A DNA stretch of 64,000 bases, from NCBI RefSeq assembly GCF_900107255.1, contig NZ_FNPH01000004.1:62001-126000 (forward strand). The letters are read 5' to 3'. The notes under the pieces are model-generated. The model was not told where the DNA came from. It saw nothing but the letters and a program-made list of their open reading frames with translations, and did no database searches. Made by a program: the position numbers and the translations under genes. The DNA comes from Micromonospora pattaloongensis (lineage in GTDB: Bacteria; Actinomycetota; Actinomycetes; Mycobacteriales; Micromonosporaceae). Below are positions 7,978-14,260 of the stretch, piece after piece (position 1 is the stretch's first letter; the number at the start of each line of letters is the position of its first letter).

Positions 7978-8316
7978 GTGGCGCGGATCAATCTCGCGCG
8001 GGCGGACGCCGGGCGCGCGCACCGCGCGGTCCCCGGCGACGTGGTGGTCGTCCGCCTGGACGAGACGCCGACGTCCGGCCACCGGTGGCAGATCGAGGAG
8101 TACGACCCGGCGGTGCTGCGGCCCTCCGGTGAGGAGGCGCTCGCGCCCGCCAGCCGAACGGGCGGCCAGGGGCTACGGGAGCTGCGGTTCGATGTGATCG
8201 GCGCCGGGTCGAGCCGACTGGCGCTGGCGTTGCGTCGGGCCTGGGAGGGCGCGGCGTCGGCGGTGGACCGGTTCGAGGCCGATATCGCCGCCGACCCGGG
8301 GTTCGCGGGCGGCTGA
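7978..8316 (+). CDS. Chagasin-type (I42) cysteine peptidase inhibitor domain protein
   Basis: 112 residues. GDVVVVRLDETPTSGHRWQIE matches the NPTTGYxW-type loop of chagasin (L-x-E-T-P-T-S-G-H-x-W here), and RLALALRRAWEG corresponds to the RPWE loop near the C-terminus (R-A-W-E). The middle GGQGLRELRFDVIGAGSSRL is the usual FxxxxxGxxxL strand pair. Chagasin-family proteins inhibit papain-like cysteine peptidases by inserting three loops into the active site. There is no convincing signal peptide from the GTG at 7978 (SD GGGAG 7966-7970), so it may act inside the cell, unless the longer start at 7924 is used. Downstream is the DUF6221 gene, 74 bases away. Confidence 0.72.
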   Translation: MARINLARADAGRAHRAVPGDVVVVRLDETPTSGHRWQIEEYDPAVLRPSGEEALAPASRTGGQGLRELRFDVIGAGSSRLALALRRAWEGAASAVDRFEADIAADPGFAGG

Positions 8317-8390
8317 GCGCCGGCCGCCGTCCGCGGAAACGGCACGCACGCTGGGCTGGCCCGCCGACGGCGGGGGAGCGAAGATGGGGC

Positions 8391-8765
8391 ATGAGCAATC
8401 AGCTGTTGCTCTTCCTCCGGCTCCGCCTCGACGAAGACGAGGTCATCGCCTGCGGCGCCGCCGGACCGAACGCGCGGTTCGGGATCTGGGACGTGGACCC
8501 CTGGTACGACGGCGCCGGCGAGCGGTGCGATCTGCGGGCCCGCGGCTCCGGTGTGCTCAGCGGGCCGACCGGCATGGCGGTCGCGGTCGTGGAGCACGTG
8601 GCCCGGCACGACCCGGCACGGGTGCTGCGCGACGTGCGCGCGAAGCGCGCGCTGCTGGAGCTGATCGAGGCGACGCCGTCGCCGTACGCCGAACCGATCA
8701 TGCGGCAGCTGGCGTTGCCGTACGCGGACCACCCCGACTTCCGCCGGGAGTGGCAGGGCTCGTGA
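8391..8765 (+). CDS. DUF6221 family protein
   Basis: 124 residues. The pattern LLLFLRLRLDEDEVIA near the start, VVEHVARHDPARVLRDVRAKRALLELIE in the middle and MRQLALPYADHPDFRREW at the end is the hallmark of the actinobacterial DUF6221 family. These are small soluble proteins, common in multiple copies in actinomycetes, with no known function; some lie near phage or mobile genes, which is not the case here. ATG at 8391; a G-rich stretch GGGGGAG about 12 bases upstream may serve as SD. Confidence 0.85.
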   Translation: MSNQLLLFLRLRLDEDEVIACGAAGPNARFGIWDVDPWYDGAGERCDLRARGSGVLSGPTGMAVAVVEHVARHDPARVLRDVRAKRALLELIEATPSPYAEPIMRQLALPYADHPDFRREWQGS

Positions 8766-9040
8766 CGCCGATCGGCCGTGCGCGGCGCGCCCCGATCTCC
8801 GTCCCCGTGGCCGGCCACATTGGACGGGCTGTGCGGTCCGCGCGCTCCGGACCTGCCGGCGTCGTCGGTCGCCCGGTGGGCCCCCAAACCGCCGTAACGG
8901 TTGGAAACGGCTGGTAGCAAAGGGTTTTCAGGGCCGTCAAATGGTCCTGGTTGACGCGGATGGTTCTCACGAAACCGGCCTCGCGGTCACCCTGCCCCGG
9001 AGAAAATGTGGCGGGGGTCGGGGGAAACGAGGTGGGGATC

Positions 9041-10351
9041 ATGAAGGGAAGGCGGAGGGCCGGGGTGATCGCCGTGGCCGCTGCGGCGGCGCCGCTGCTT
9101 CTCGCGGGCTGCACCGGCAAGCCGGCGAGGATCGCGCAGGCGCCAGCGCCGGCGGTCGCGATCACGCCGGCGGCGAACAGCACGAACGTGCCGGTCAGCG
9201 CGGAGATCGGCGCGGTGGTGACCGGGGGGAAGGTCACCGAGGTGACGTTGACCGACGCCACCGGGGCCAGGGTGGCGGGTGTGATGCGAGCGGACGGCTC
9301 GTCGTGGCTGCCCGACGCGGCGCTCAAGCACAAGCAGTCGTACACGGCGCAGGTCACCGCGGTGAGCGACAAGGGGCGCAGTACGACGCAGACGGCGACG
9401 TTCACGACGATGGGCAAGCCGCAGAGCCGCAACGAGACGACGCTCTACCTCGGCAGCGGCCGGACGTACGGCGTCGCCATGCCGGTCACGATCGGCTTCG
9501 AGAAGGGGGTGCCGAAACAGGCGCGGGCACAGGTGCAGCGGCGGCTCTTCGTCACCACCGACCCGCCGCAGCCCGGGCTGTGGCACTGGGAGAAGGACGG
9601 CAAGCAGGTGTACTACCGCGCGCCGGACTTCTGGCGTCCCGGCACGAAGATCAACGTCCGGGCCGCGTTGGGGGGCCTGCCGATGGGCGACGGCAGCTAC
9701 GGCGACGTCGACCACGCCGAGTCGGCGACGATCGGTAACAAGGTCACGTTGGAGATCGACAACAAGACGAAGCTGATGTCGGTCTACAAGGACGACAAGC
9801 TGGCCAGGAAGATCCCGGTGAGCATGGGCAAGCCGAGTACGCCGACGTCGAGCGGCAAGATGGTGATCATGGAGAAGCACGACTACACCACGTTCGACAC
9901 GCGGGGCGAGCCGAACGGCGGTTACGTGGTCGACGTGGAGGACGCCCAGCGGCTGACCTGGGGCGGCGAGTTCATCCACTCCGCGCCGTGGTCGGTGGGC
10001 GACCAGGGATACGTCAACGTCTCCCACGGCTGCACGAACGTCTCCCCGGCCAACGCGGACTGGCTGATGAAGGTCACGCACGTCGGCGATCTGGTCACCA
10101 TCAAGGGGACCGAGGTCAAGCTGGACCCCGGAAACGGGTGGACGGCCTGGGACATGAGCTGGGACGAGTACATCAAGGGCAGCGCCCTGCCCGTCCCGGA
10201 CGAGCTGAGGGCCGCGCCGCAGCCGGCGCCCACCGCCGCACCGACCGGGGCGCCCAGCGCCGCACCGACCGGCTCGCCCACCGCCGCACCGACCGGAGCG
10301 CCCAGCGCCGCATCGACCGGGGCGGCCCCCGCCGACGGCGATGGTGAGTAG
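9041..10351 (+). CDS. L,D-transpeptidase lipoprotein with Ig-like domains (LdtMt2/Ldt-type), paralog 1
   Basis: 436 residues. Signal peptide with lipobox LLAGC (Cys24). Residues about 45-135 and 140-250 form the two bacterial Ig-like domains of mycobacterial-type L,D-transpeptidases, followed by the YkuD catalytic domain at about 255-380: the His of FIHSAPW and the SHGCTN motif with the nucleophilic Cys. These enzymes make 3-3 cross-links in peptidoglycan outside the membrane. The C-terminus carries four 8-residue APTAAPTG-type repeats. ATG at 9041 was chosen over longer frames because it starts a clean lipoprotein signal and the same GGTGGGGATCATGAA context precedes paralog 2 at 51617. A 15-bp hairpin terminator follows. 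Confidence 0.92.
   Translation: MKGRRRAGVIAVAAAAAPLLLAGCTGKPARIAQAPAPAVAITPAANSTNVPVSAEIGAVVTGGKVTEVTLTDATGARVAGVMRADGSSWLPDAALKHKQSYTAQVTAVSDKGRSTTQTATFTTMGKPQSRNETTLYLGSGRTYGVAMPVTIGFEKGVPKQARAQVQRRLFVTTDPPQPGLWHWEKDGKQVYYRAPDFWRPGTKINVRAALGGLPMGDGSYGDVDHAESATIGNKVTLEIDNKTKLMSVYKDDKLARKIPVSMGKPSTPTSSGKMVIMEKHDYTTFDTRGEPNGGYVVDVEDAQRLTWGGEFIHSAPWSVGDQGYVNVSHGCTNVSPANADWLMKVTHVGDLVTIKGTEVKLDPGNGWTAWDMSWDEYIKGSALPVPDELRAAPQPAPTAAPTGAPSAAPTGSPTAAPTGAPSAASTGAAPADGDGE
10226..10321 (+). repeat. Four tandem 24-bp coding repeats in L,D-transpeptidase 1 tail
   Basis: Units 10226-10249, 10250-10273, 10274-10297 and 10298-10321 differ by only one to three bases each and encode A/S-P-T/S-A-A-P/S-T-G. 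Paralog 2 ends in a short Ala/Pro tail without this array, so the repeats expanded after the duplication. They probably form a flexible cell-wall-spanning tail. Confidence 0.85.
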
Positions 10352-10370
10352 CGGCAGTTTCCCAACGATC

Positions 10371-10405
10371 GCGACGCCCGGACGCTTCCCGCGTCCGGGC
10401 GTCGC
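10371..10405 (+). terminator. Terminator of L,D-transpeptidase 1
   Basis: GCGACGCCCGGACGC (10371-10385) pairs perfectly over 15 bases with 10391-10405 around the loop TTCCC, 19 bases after the stop codon. Confidence 0.75.
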
Positions 10406-10521
10406 CGGTCGGCCGGGTGAATTCGGCCGAAACGCTGAGAATATGCCGCGTACGGGAGGAGGATGGCGGGGCGGGGCGGGGCGGCGCGGCGGCGCGTGGA
10501 CACGACCGTTGGGAAGGTCAG

Positions 10522-10860
10522 ATGAGGCTCACGGTGACGGAGCACCCGGTCAACGACGGGGTCGTACGGTTGGCGGTGGACGGGGAGCTGGAGCGGTCCA
10601 CCGTGGAGGTGCTCGTCGCGGCGGTCGAACGGGCGATCACGGTCGACCATGTCGCCGAGCTCATCCTCGACCTCGACGGGGTGACCCTGCTCGACGACGC
10701 CGGCGCCGACGCGGTGGTGACCGTCACCGATCGGGCCGGCGACGACGGCGTCGCCGTCGTGGTGATCGGCCCCGCGGAGCGGGTCCGGCGCACGCTGCGG
10801 CTCGGCGACGTCCTCGACTCACTGACCGAGCCCGAGCCGTGGGCCGGACGGTCGTCGTAG
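10522..10860 (+). CDS. STAS-domain protein (anti-anti-sigma-factor-like) lacking the phosphorylatable Ser
   Basis: 112 residues with the whole STAS fold: an N-terminal strand pair (LTVTEHPVNDGVVRLAVDGELER), a helix, and the central LILDLDGVTLLDDAGADAVV. In SpoIIAA/RsbV proteins the equivalent loop reads D-S-S-G and the second Ser is phosphorylated by the anti-sigma kinase. Here it reads D-D-A-G, so that switch is absent. It could be a constitutive partner of an RsbW-like kinase or a STAS module with another role. ATG at 10522 with SD GGAAGG. A GGDEF/sensor neighbourhood is not present here; the convergent neighbour is the MarR-type gene. The nearest RsbW-like protein in the window is at 57269. 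Confidence 0.82.
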   Translation: MRLTVTEHPVNDGVVRLAVDGELERSTVEVLVAAVERAITVDHVAELILDLDGVTLLDDAGADAVVTVTDRAGDDGVAVVVIGPAERVRRTLRLGDVLDSLTEPEPWAGRSS

Positions 10861-10878
10861 CCGGTCATGAGCGTCCGC

Positions 10879-10940
10879 GTGACGGCCGCCTCGGCGGCGA
10901 TCACCCGCGTCACGGCCGCTGCGCGGCGGCGATCACCCGG
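10879..10940. repeat. Imperfect tandem duplication across the 3' end of the MarR-type gene
   Basis: 10879-10908 and 10909-10940 are about 90% alike (GTGACGGCCGCC...CGGCGATCACCCG; the second copy has two extra bases). The second copy contains the last codons and stop region of the MarR-type gene; the first copy is its echo in the 3' untranslated region. Confidence 0.65.
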
Positions 10941-11359
10941 GTCAGGGCCGCGTGCAGGTCGACCAGATCGTCGAGGCTCATCCCGAGCCGGGCCACCACG
11001 GCGCCGGGGATCGATTCGGCCCGGGAGCGCAGCGCCGCCCCCGGCTCGGTCAACGTCACCGCCAGCGCCCGCTCGTCGCTGCGGTCCCGTTCGCGTCGGA
11101 CGTACCCCGCCGACTCCAGGCGCTTCAGCAGCGGCGACAACGTGCCGGGGTCCAGTTGGAGCACGCCGCTGAGCTCCTTCACCGAGCGCGGCGCGCGTTG
11201 CCACAACGCGAGCATGACCAGGTACTGCGGGTGGGTGAGGCCCAGGGGCTCGAGCAGCGGCCGGTAGACCGCGACGACGCTGCGGGATGCCACGGAGAGC
11301 GCGAAGCAGACCTGCCGCTCCAGCGCGAGCGGATCCGTGATCGTGTCCACGTCACCCAC
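10910..11359 (-). CDS. MarR family regulator, OhrR-type with N-terminal redox cysteine
   Basis: 149 residues, a winged-helix MarR protein. The N-terminal stretch LERQVCFALSVASRSVVAVYRPLLEPLGLTHPQYLVMLALW aligns closely with OhrR, including the single conserved reactive Cys (Cys18 here; Cys15 in B. subtilis OhrR) that senses organic peroxides. The DNA-binding part (SVKELSGVLQLDPGTLSPLLKRLESAGYVRRERDRSDER) is also the OhrR pattern. No ohr peroxidase gene is next to it; the divergent gene is a small charged protein. GTG start at 11359 with SD GGGAGG. TATGAT at 11383-11388 (minus strand) is a likely -10 box, and a 25-bp perfect palindrome lies just upstream of it, so autorepression is expected. 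Confidence 0.88.
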   Translation of the reverse strand: MGDVDTITDPLALERQVCFALSVASRSVVAVYRPLLEPLGLTHPQYLVMLALWQRAPRSVKELSGVLQLDPGTLSPLLKRLESAGYVRRERDRSDERALAVTLTEPGAALRSRAESIPGAVVARLGMSLDDLVDLHAALTRVIAAAQRP

Positions 11360-11395
11360 CGCAACCTCCCGTCGTCCCGTCGATCATACTGTTGT

Positions 11396-11420
11396 TGGTG
11401 CACAAACAATTTGTGCACCA
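11396..11420. promoter_or_regulatory. Perfect palindromic operator between MarR-type gene and divergent small gene
   Basis: Arms TGGTGCACAAA (11396-11406) and TTTGTGCACCA (11410-11420) are exact inverted copies around CAA. The site is 37 bases from the MarR-type start and 28 bases from the divergent start, and overlaps the -35 region of the regulator gene promoter. It is the only AT-richer segment in the gap, so it is the best candidate operator for this MarR protein. Confidence 0.75.
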
Positions 11421-11448
11421 GCGGACGACGGGACGGGAGGGGTCGGCG

Positions 11449-11730
11449 ATGAGCGAAGCGGAGCGGCCGGAGCCGGACAAGCCGGTGAAGCGGGACCGGC
11501 TCTTCGAGGTCCTGTTCAAGTTCCTCGGCCCGCCCACCGTCGACAATGCCGTGCAGGGCACCAGCGCCGCGGCCCGTGACGGCTGGAAGCGCGACCTGGC
11601 CGCGCGCAAGCGCTACACCGAGGAGCAGAAGCGGAAGAAGCGTGAGCTGCGCGAGCAGCGCAAGCGCCGCGACGCCGCCGCGCATGACCCGTTCGCGGTG
11701 CCGGATCAGCCGCAGCGCCCCTTCGAATAG
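11449..11730 (+). CDS. Small highly charged hypothetical protein, divergent from the MarR-type regulator
   Basis: 93 residues. A hydrophobic patch RLFEVLFKFLGPPTVDNAV at about 16-34 is followed by a strongly basic, probably helical KRYTEEQKRKKRELREQRKRRDAAA region and a Pro-rich end. No signal peptide or membrane segment and no family that I recognise. The coding assignment is supported by SD GGGAGGGG (11435-11442), a start 28 bases from the operator palindrome, and amino-acid composition. Because it shares the operator region with an OhrR-type regulator, it may respond to peroxide or a similar inducer (inference). It ends 18 bases before the stop codon of the convergent penicillin-binding protein gene. 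Confidence 0.65.
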   Translation: MSEAERPEPDKPVKRDRLFEVLFKFLGPPTVDNAVQGTSAAARDGWKRDLAARKRYTEEQKRKKRELREQRKRRDAAAHDPFAVPDQPQRPFE

Positions 11731-11748
11731 GAGCCGCCACCGGGGCGA

Positions 11749-14202
11749 TCAGGGGTATCCCCCGTACGTGGGGCCGACGACCCGCATCACCACGACGCCG
11801 CCGGCGACCGTCCAGCCGCTGGGCTCGGTGCCGGCGACGGTGTTCGCGGGGCACCCCGACGGCACCGGCCGGGCCTCGACCTCCACCTGGAATCCCGCGC
11901 CGGTCAGCAGCGCGGTCGCCTCGGCGACGCTCTTGCACGTGACGTCCGGTACGGCCACCTGGTCGCCGTAGGCAAGCCGCGGCTCCGGCCGCGGGAAGTC
12001 CTGCGGCCTCCTGCCCGCCATCGCGGCCGCCAGCGTGCGGTAGACGGCCGGATTCACGATCCGGTGGCTCATCTTCCGGGTCGTCTCCGGCCAGTCCGGG
12101 TCGGCGAGGATTCCGGCGACCGCCAGCGACCGGGTGGTCGCCACCATGGCCGCCGTGCGGTCCCGGTCGGTCGTGCCGGTCTTGCCAGCCACCGGATGGC
12201 GCACCACCCGGCGTACGCGCGGCTCCGTCGCGCCGCGGCACTCGCCGAAGGCGGACTTGTCGCCCACCGGGCACCGCGCGGCGTCCAGCGCGGCGCGCGC
12301 CACCTCCCGGTTGATCGTCTGCACACAGGCCGGTGCCGCGACCGGCAGATCCGCGCCGCGGGAGTCCCGAATCTCCTGCACGGGTGTCGGCTGGCAGAAC
12401 CGGCCGTCCGCGGCGAGCGTCGCGTACGCGTTGGCGACCTCCAACGGCGTGGTCGCGGAGACGCCGAGCGTGAACGCGCCCCACCCGTTCGCCGCCTGCG
12501 GGTCGTCCGCGAGCGCGGCCTCCTTCGGCGCCCGGAACGTGATGCCCAGCCGGCGCGCCACGTCCACGACGTTCGCCGCGCCGACGCGCTCCTGCAGTGG
12601 AACGAAGTACGTGTTCACGGAGCTGCCAAAGGCGGTCCAGGCGTTGTGGACCCCGGCCATGCCGTCGTCGGCGTTGCGCGGGCAGTAGCGTCGACTGTGC
12701 GGGCAGGCGGCCGCGCCGGAGGCCCCGGTGTACTTCGACTGGTAGATCCTCGGCGCGTTGATCGTGTAGTCCAGCGGGTAGGCGTTCTGCAGGGCGGCGA
12801 TCAACGTGAAGATCTTGAACGTGGATCCCGCCTGGTAGCCGGCGATGTCGCCGCCGCCCGTGACGATCGGGTTGGTGGTGCGGGGGTAGCTGCCGCGGAT
12901 GCCCTTCCTGGCCTTGGGCGGATTGGCGGACAATCCGTTGCGCGGCGCCGCGGGGTTGTCGAGGGCGAACGTCCGGTTGGCGGCGAGCGCCCGGACCCGA
13001 CCGGTGCCGGGCTCGATGGCCGCGACCATCAACGCCGCCGGGTCGGCGTCGCGCAGCCGCGTGTGCACGTTGCGCCGGGCGGCCGCCTGGGTACGGGCGT
13101 CGAGGGTGGTCACGACGCGGTAGCCGCCGCCCTTCAGGCGCCGCTCCCGGTCGTAGGTGGTGATCCCGAACGCCGGTTGCGCGAGCCACCAGCGGTAGAA
13201 GTAGTCGCAGAAAAAGCCCCAGTGGTTGGGGCGGGCCGCCAGGCAGCCGTTCGGGGGCGCCTCGCCCCGCACGTGCAGCGTGCTCGCCTGCGCGGCCGCC
13301 GCCTCCTCGAGCGTGATCACCCCGGTCTCCCGCATCTGCTCGAGCACCCAGTTGCGCCGCTGCAGGGTCGCGCGCGCCCCGTCCTCGGTCAGCGGGTTGA
13401 ACTCCGACGGCGACTTCACCAGACCGGCGATCATCGCCGCCTCGTCGATCCCGAGCGCGTGCGGCTGCTTGCGGAAGTAGAACTGACTGGCCGCGTAGAT
13501 GCCGTACGTGCCGTTGCCGAAGGGCGCCAGGTTGAGATAGCGCTCCAGGATCTCGTCCTTCGACAGCCGCTTCTCGATCTGGATCGCCAACCGAGCTTCC
13601 CGGATCTTGCGCACCCCGGTGTCCTCGCTGGCGGCGACGATGGCCGCGGGGTCCGTCGCGGCGTAGGTGATCGACATCCGGACGAACTGCATGGTCAGGG
13701 TGGACGCGCCCTGCTGAAGGCTGCCCGAGTTGTTGGCGACGAAGGCCCGGGCGATGCCCTTGGCGTCGATGCCGTTGTGGCGGTAGAAGGCGCGGTCCTC
13801 GGCCGCGACGATCGCCTGACGCATGATCGGCGCGACGTCGGCCAGCGGGACGTCCCGGCGGTTCTCGTCGGCGAAGCGCGCCAGCAGCGTCTCGCCGTCG
13901 GAGGTGTACACCTCGGTCGCCTGCGGCGCCTGCTTGGTGGTCAGCTCGCCGGGCAGCCCCTCGAAGGTCTCCGCCCCGGCCTTCACGGCCAGGCCGGAGA
14001 CCGCCACCGCGGGAAAGGCCGCCGCCGCGACGGCGACCCCGGCGAGAAGGCCGCAGACCAGCAGCGGACTCCGCTTCCTGGAGCTGATCGTTTGCTTCCC
14101 GGAGCTGTTCGTTTGCTTCCTGGAGCTGATCGTTTCGGCATCGGACACCCCTGTCACGTCTCTGCTCAACGCGACACGCCAGGGGCAGTTCCGCGAACTC
14201 AC
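11749..14202 (-). CDS. Bifunctional class A penicillin-binding protein (GT51 + transpeptidase + PASTA)
   Basis: 817 residues. A cytoplasmic tail of about 45 residues with three 7-residue repeats is followed by one membrane segment (about 46-72). The GT51 transglycosylase domain carries EDRAFYRHNGID (Glu135) and QGASTLTMQ (164-172). The transpeptidase domain has S460-x-x-K463 (AGSTFK), SVN (528-530) and KTG (674-676). One PASTA domain (VPDVTCKSVAEATALLTGAGF) closes the protein at about 752-817. It polymerises and cross-links peptidoglycan at the outer face of the membrane. The GTG at 14202 was chosen for the AGGA 7 bases upstream; a GTG at 14148 is an alternative. A hybrid kinase gene follows on the same strand upstream, 58 bases away. 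Confidence 0.92.
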   Translation of the reverse strand: MSSRNCPWRVALSRDVTGVSDAETISSRKQTNSSGKQTISSRKRSPLLVCGLLAGVAVAAAAFPAVAVSGLAVKAGAETFEGLPGELTTKQAPQATEVYTSDGETLLARFADENRRDVPLADVAPIMRQAIVAAEDRAFYRHNGIDAKGIARAFVANNSGSLQQGASTLTMQFVRMSITYAATDPAAIVAASEDTGVRKIREARLAIQIEKRLSKDEILERYLNLAPFGNGTYGIYAASQFYFRKQPHALGIDEAAMIAGLVKSPSEFNPLTEDGARATLQRRNWVLEQMRETGVITLEEAAAAQASTLHVRGEAPPNGCLAARPNHWGFFCDYFYRWWLAQPAFGITTYDRERRLKGGGYRVVTTLDARTQAAARRNVHTRLRDADPAALMVAAIEPGTGRVRALAANRTFALDNPAAPRNGLSANPPKARKGIRGSYPRTTNPIVTGGGDIAGYQAGSTFKIFTLIAALQNAYPLDYTINAPRIYQSKYTGASGAAACPHSRRYCPRNADDGMAGVHNAWTAFGSSVNTYFVPLQERVGAANVVDVARRLGITFRAPKEAALADDPQAANGWGAFTLGVSATTPLEVANAYATLAADGRFCQPTPVQEIRDSRGADLPVAAPACVQTINREVARAALDAARCPVGDKSAFGECRGATEPRVRRVVRHPVAGKTGTTDRDRTAAMVATTRSLAVAGILADPDWPETTRKMSHRIVNPAVYRTLAAAMAGRRPQDFPRPEPRLAYGDQVAVPDVTCKSVAEATALLTGAGFQVEVEARPVPSGCPANTVAGTEPSGWTVAGGVVVMRVVGPTYGGYP
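14074..14136 (-). repeat. Three tandem 21-bp coding repeats in the cytoplasmic tail of the penicillin-binding protein
   Basis: Units 14074-14094, 14095-14115 and 14116-14136 share the core CTTCCTGGAGCTGATCGTTT (+ strand) with one or two changes. They encode I/N-S-S-R/G-K-Q/R-T/S. The Ser/Thr-Lys composition is what a membrane-proximal phosphorylation or interaction tail might look like, but this is inference. Confidence 0.8.
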
Positions 14203-14260
14203 TGGTTTTTCCTGATAAAAGGGCGCAATCCTGCGGCGTGGTCCGCGACGGACCCGGTCG

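Noticed and set aside
10226-10321. 24-bp direct repeats as CRISPR or integrative element site
   Set aside because: No spacers, no cas genes, and the units are codons of the L,D-transpeptidase tail.
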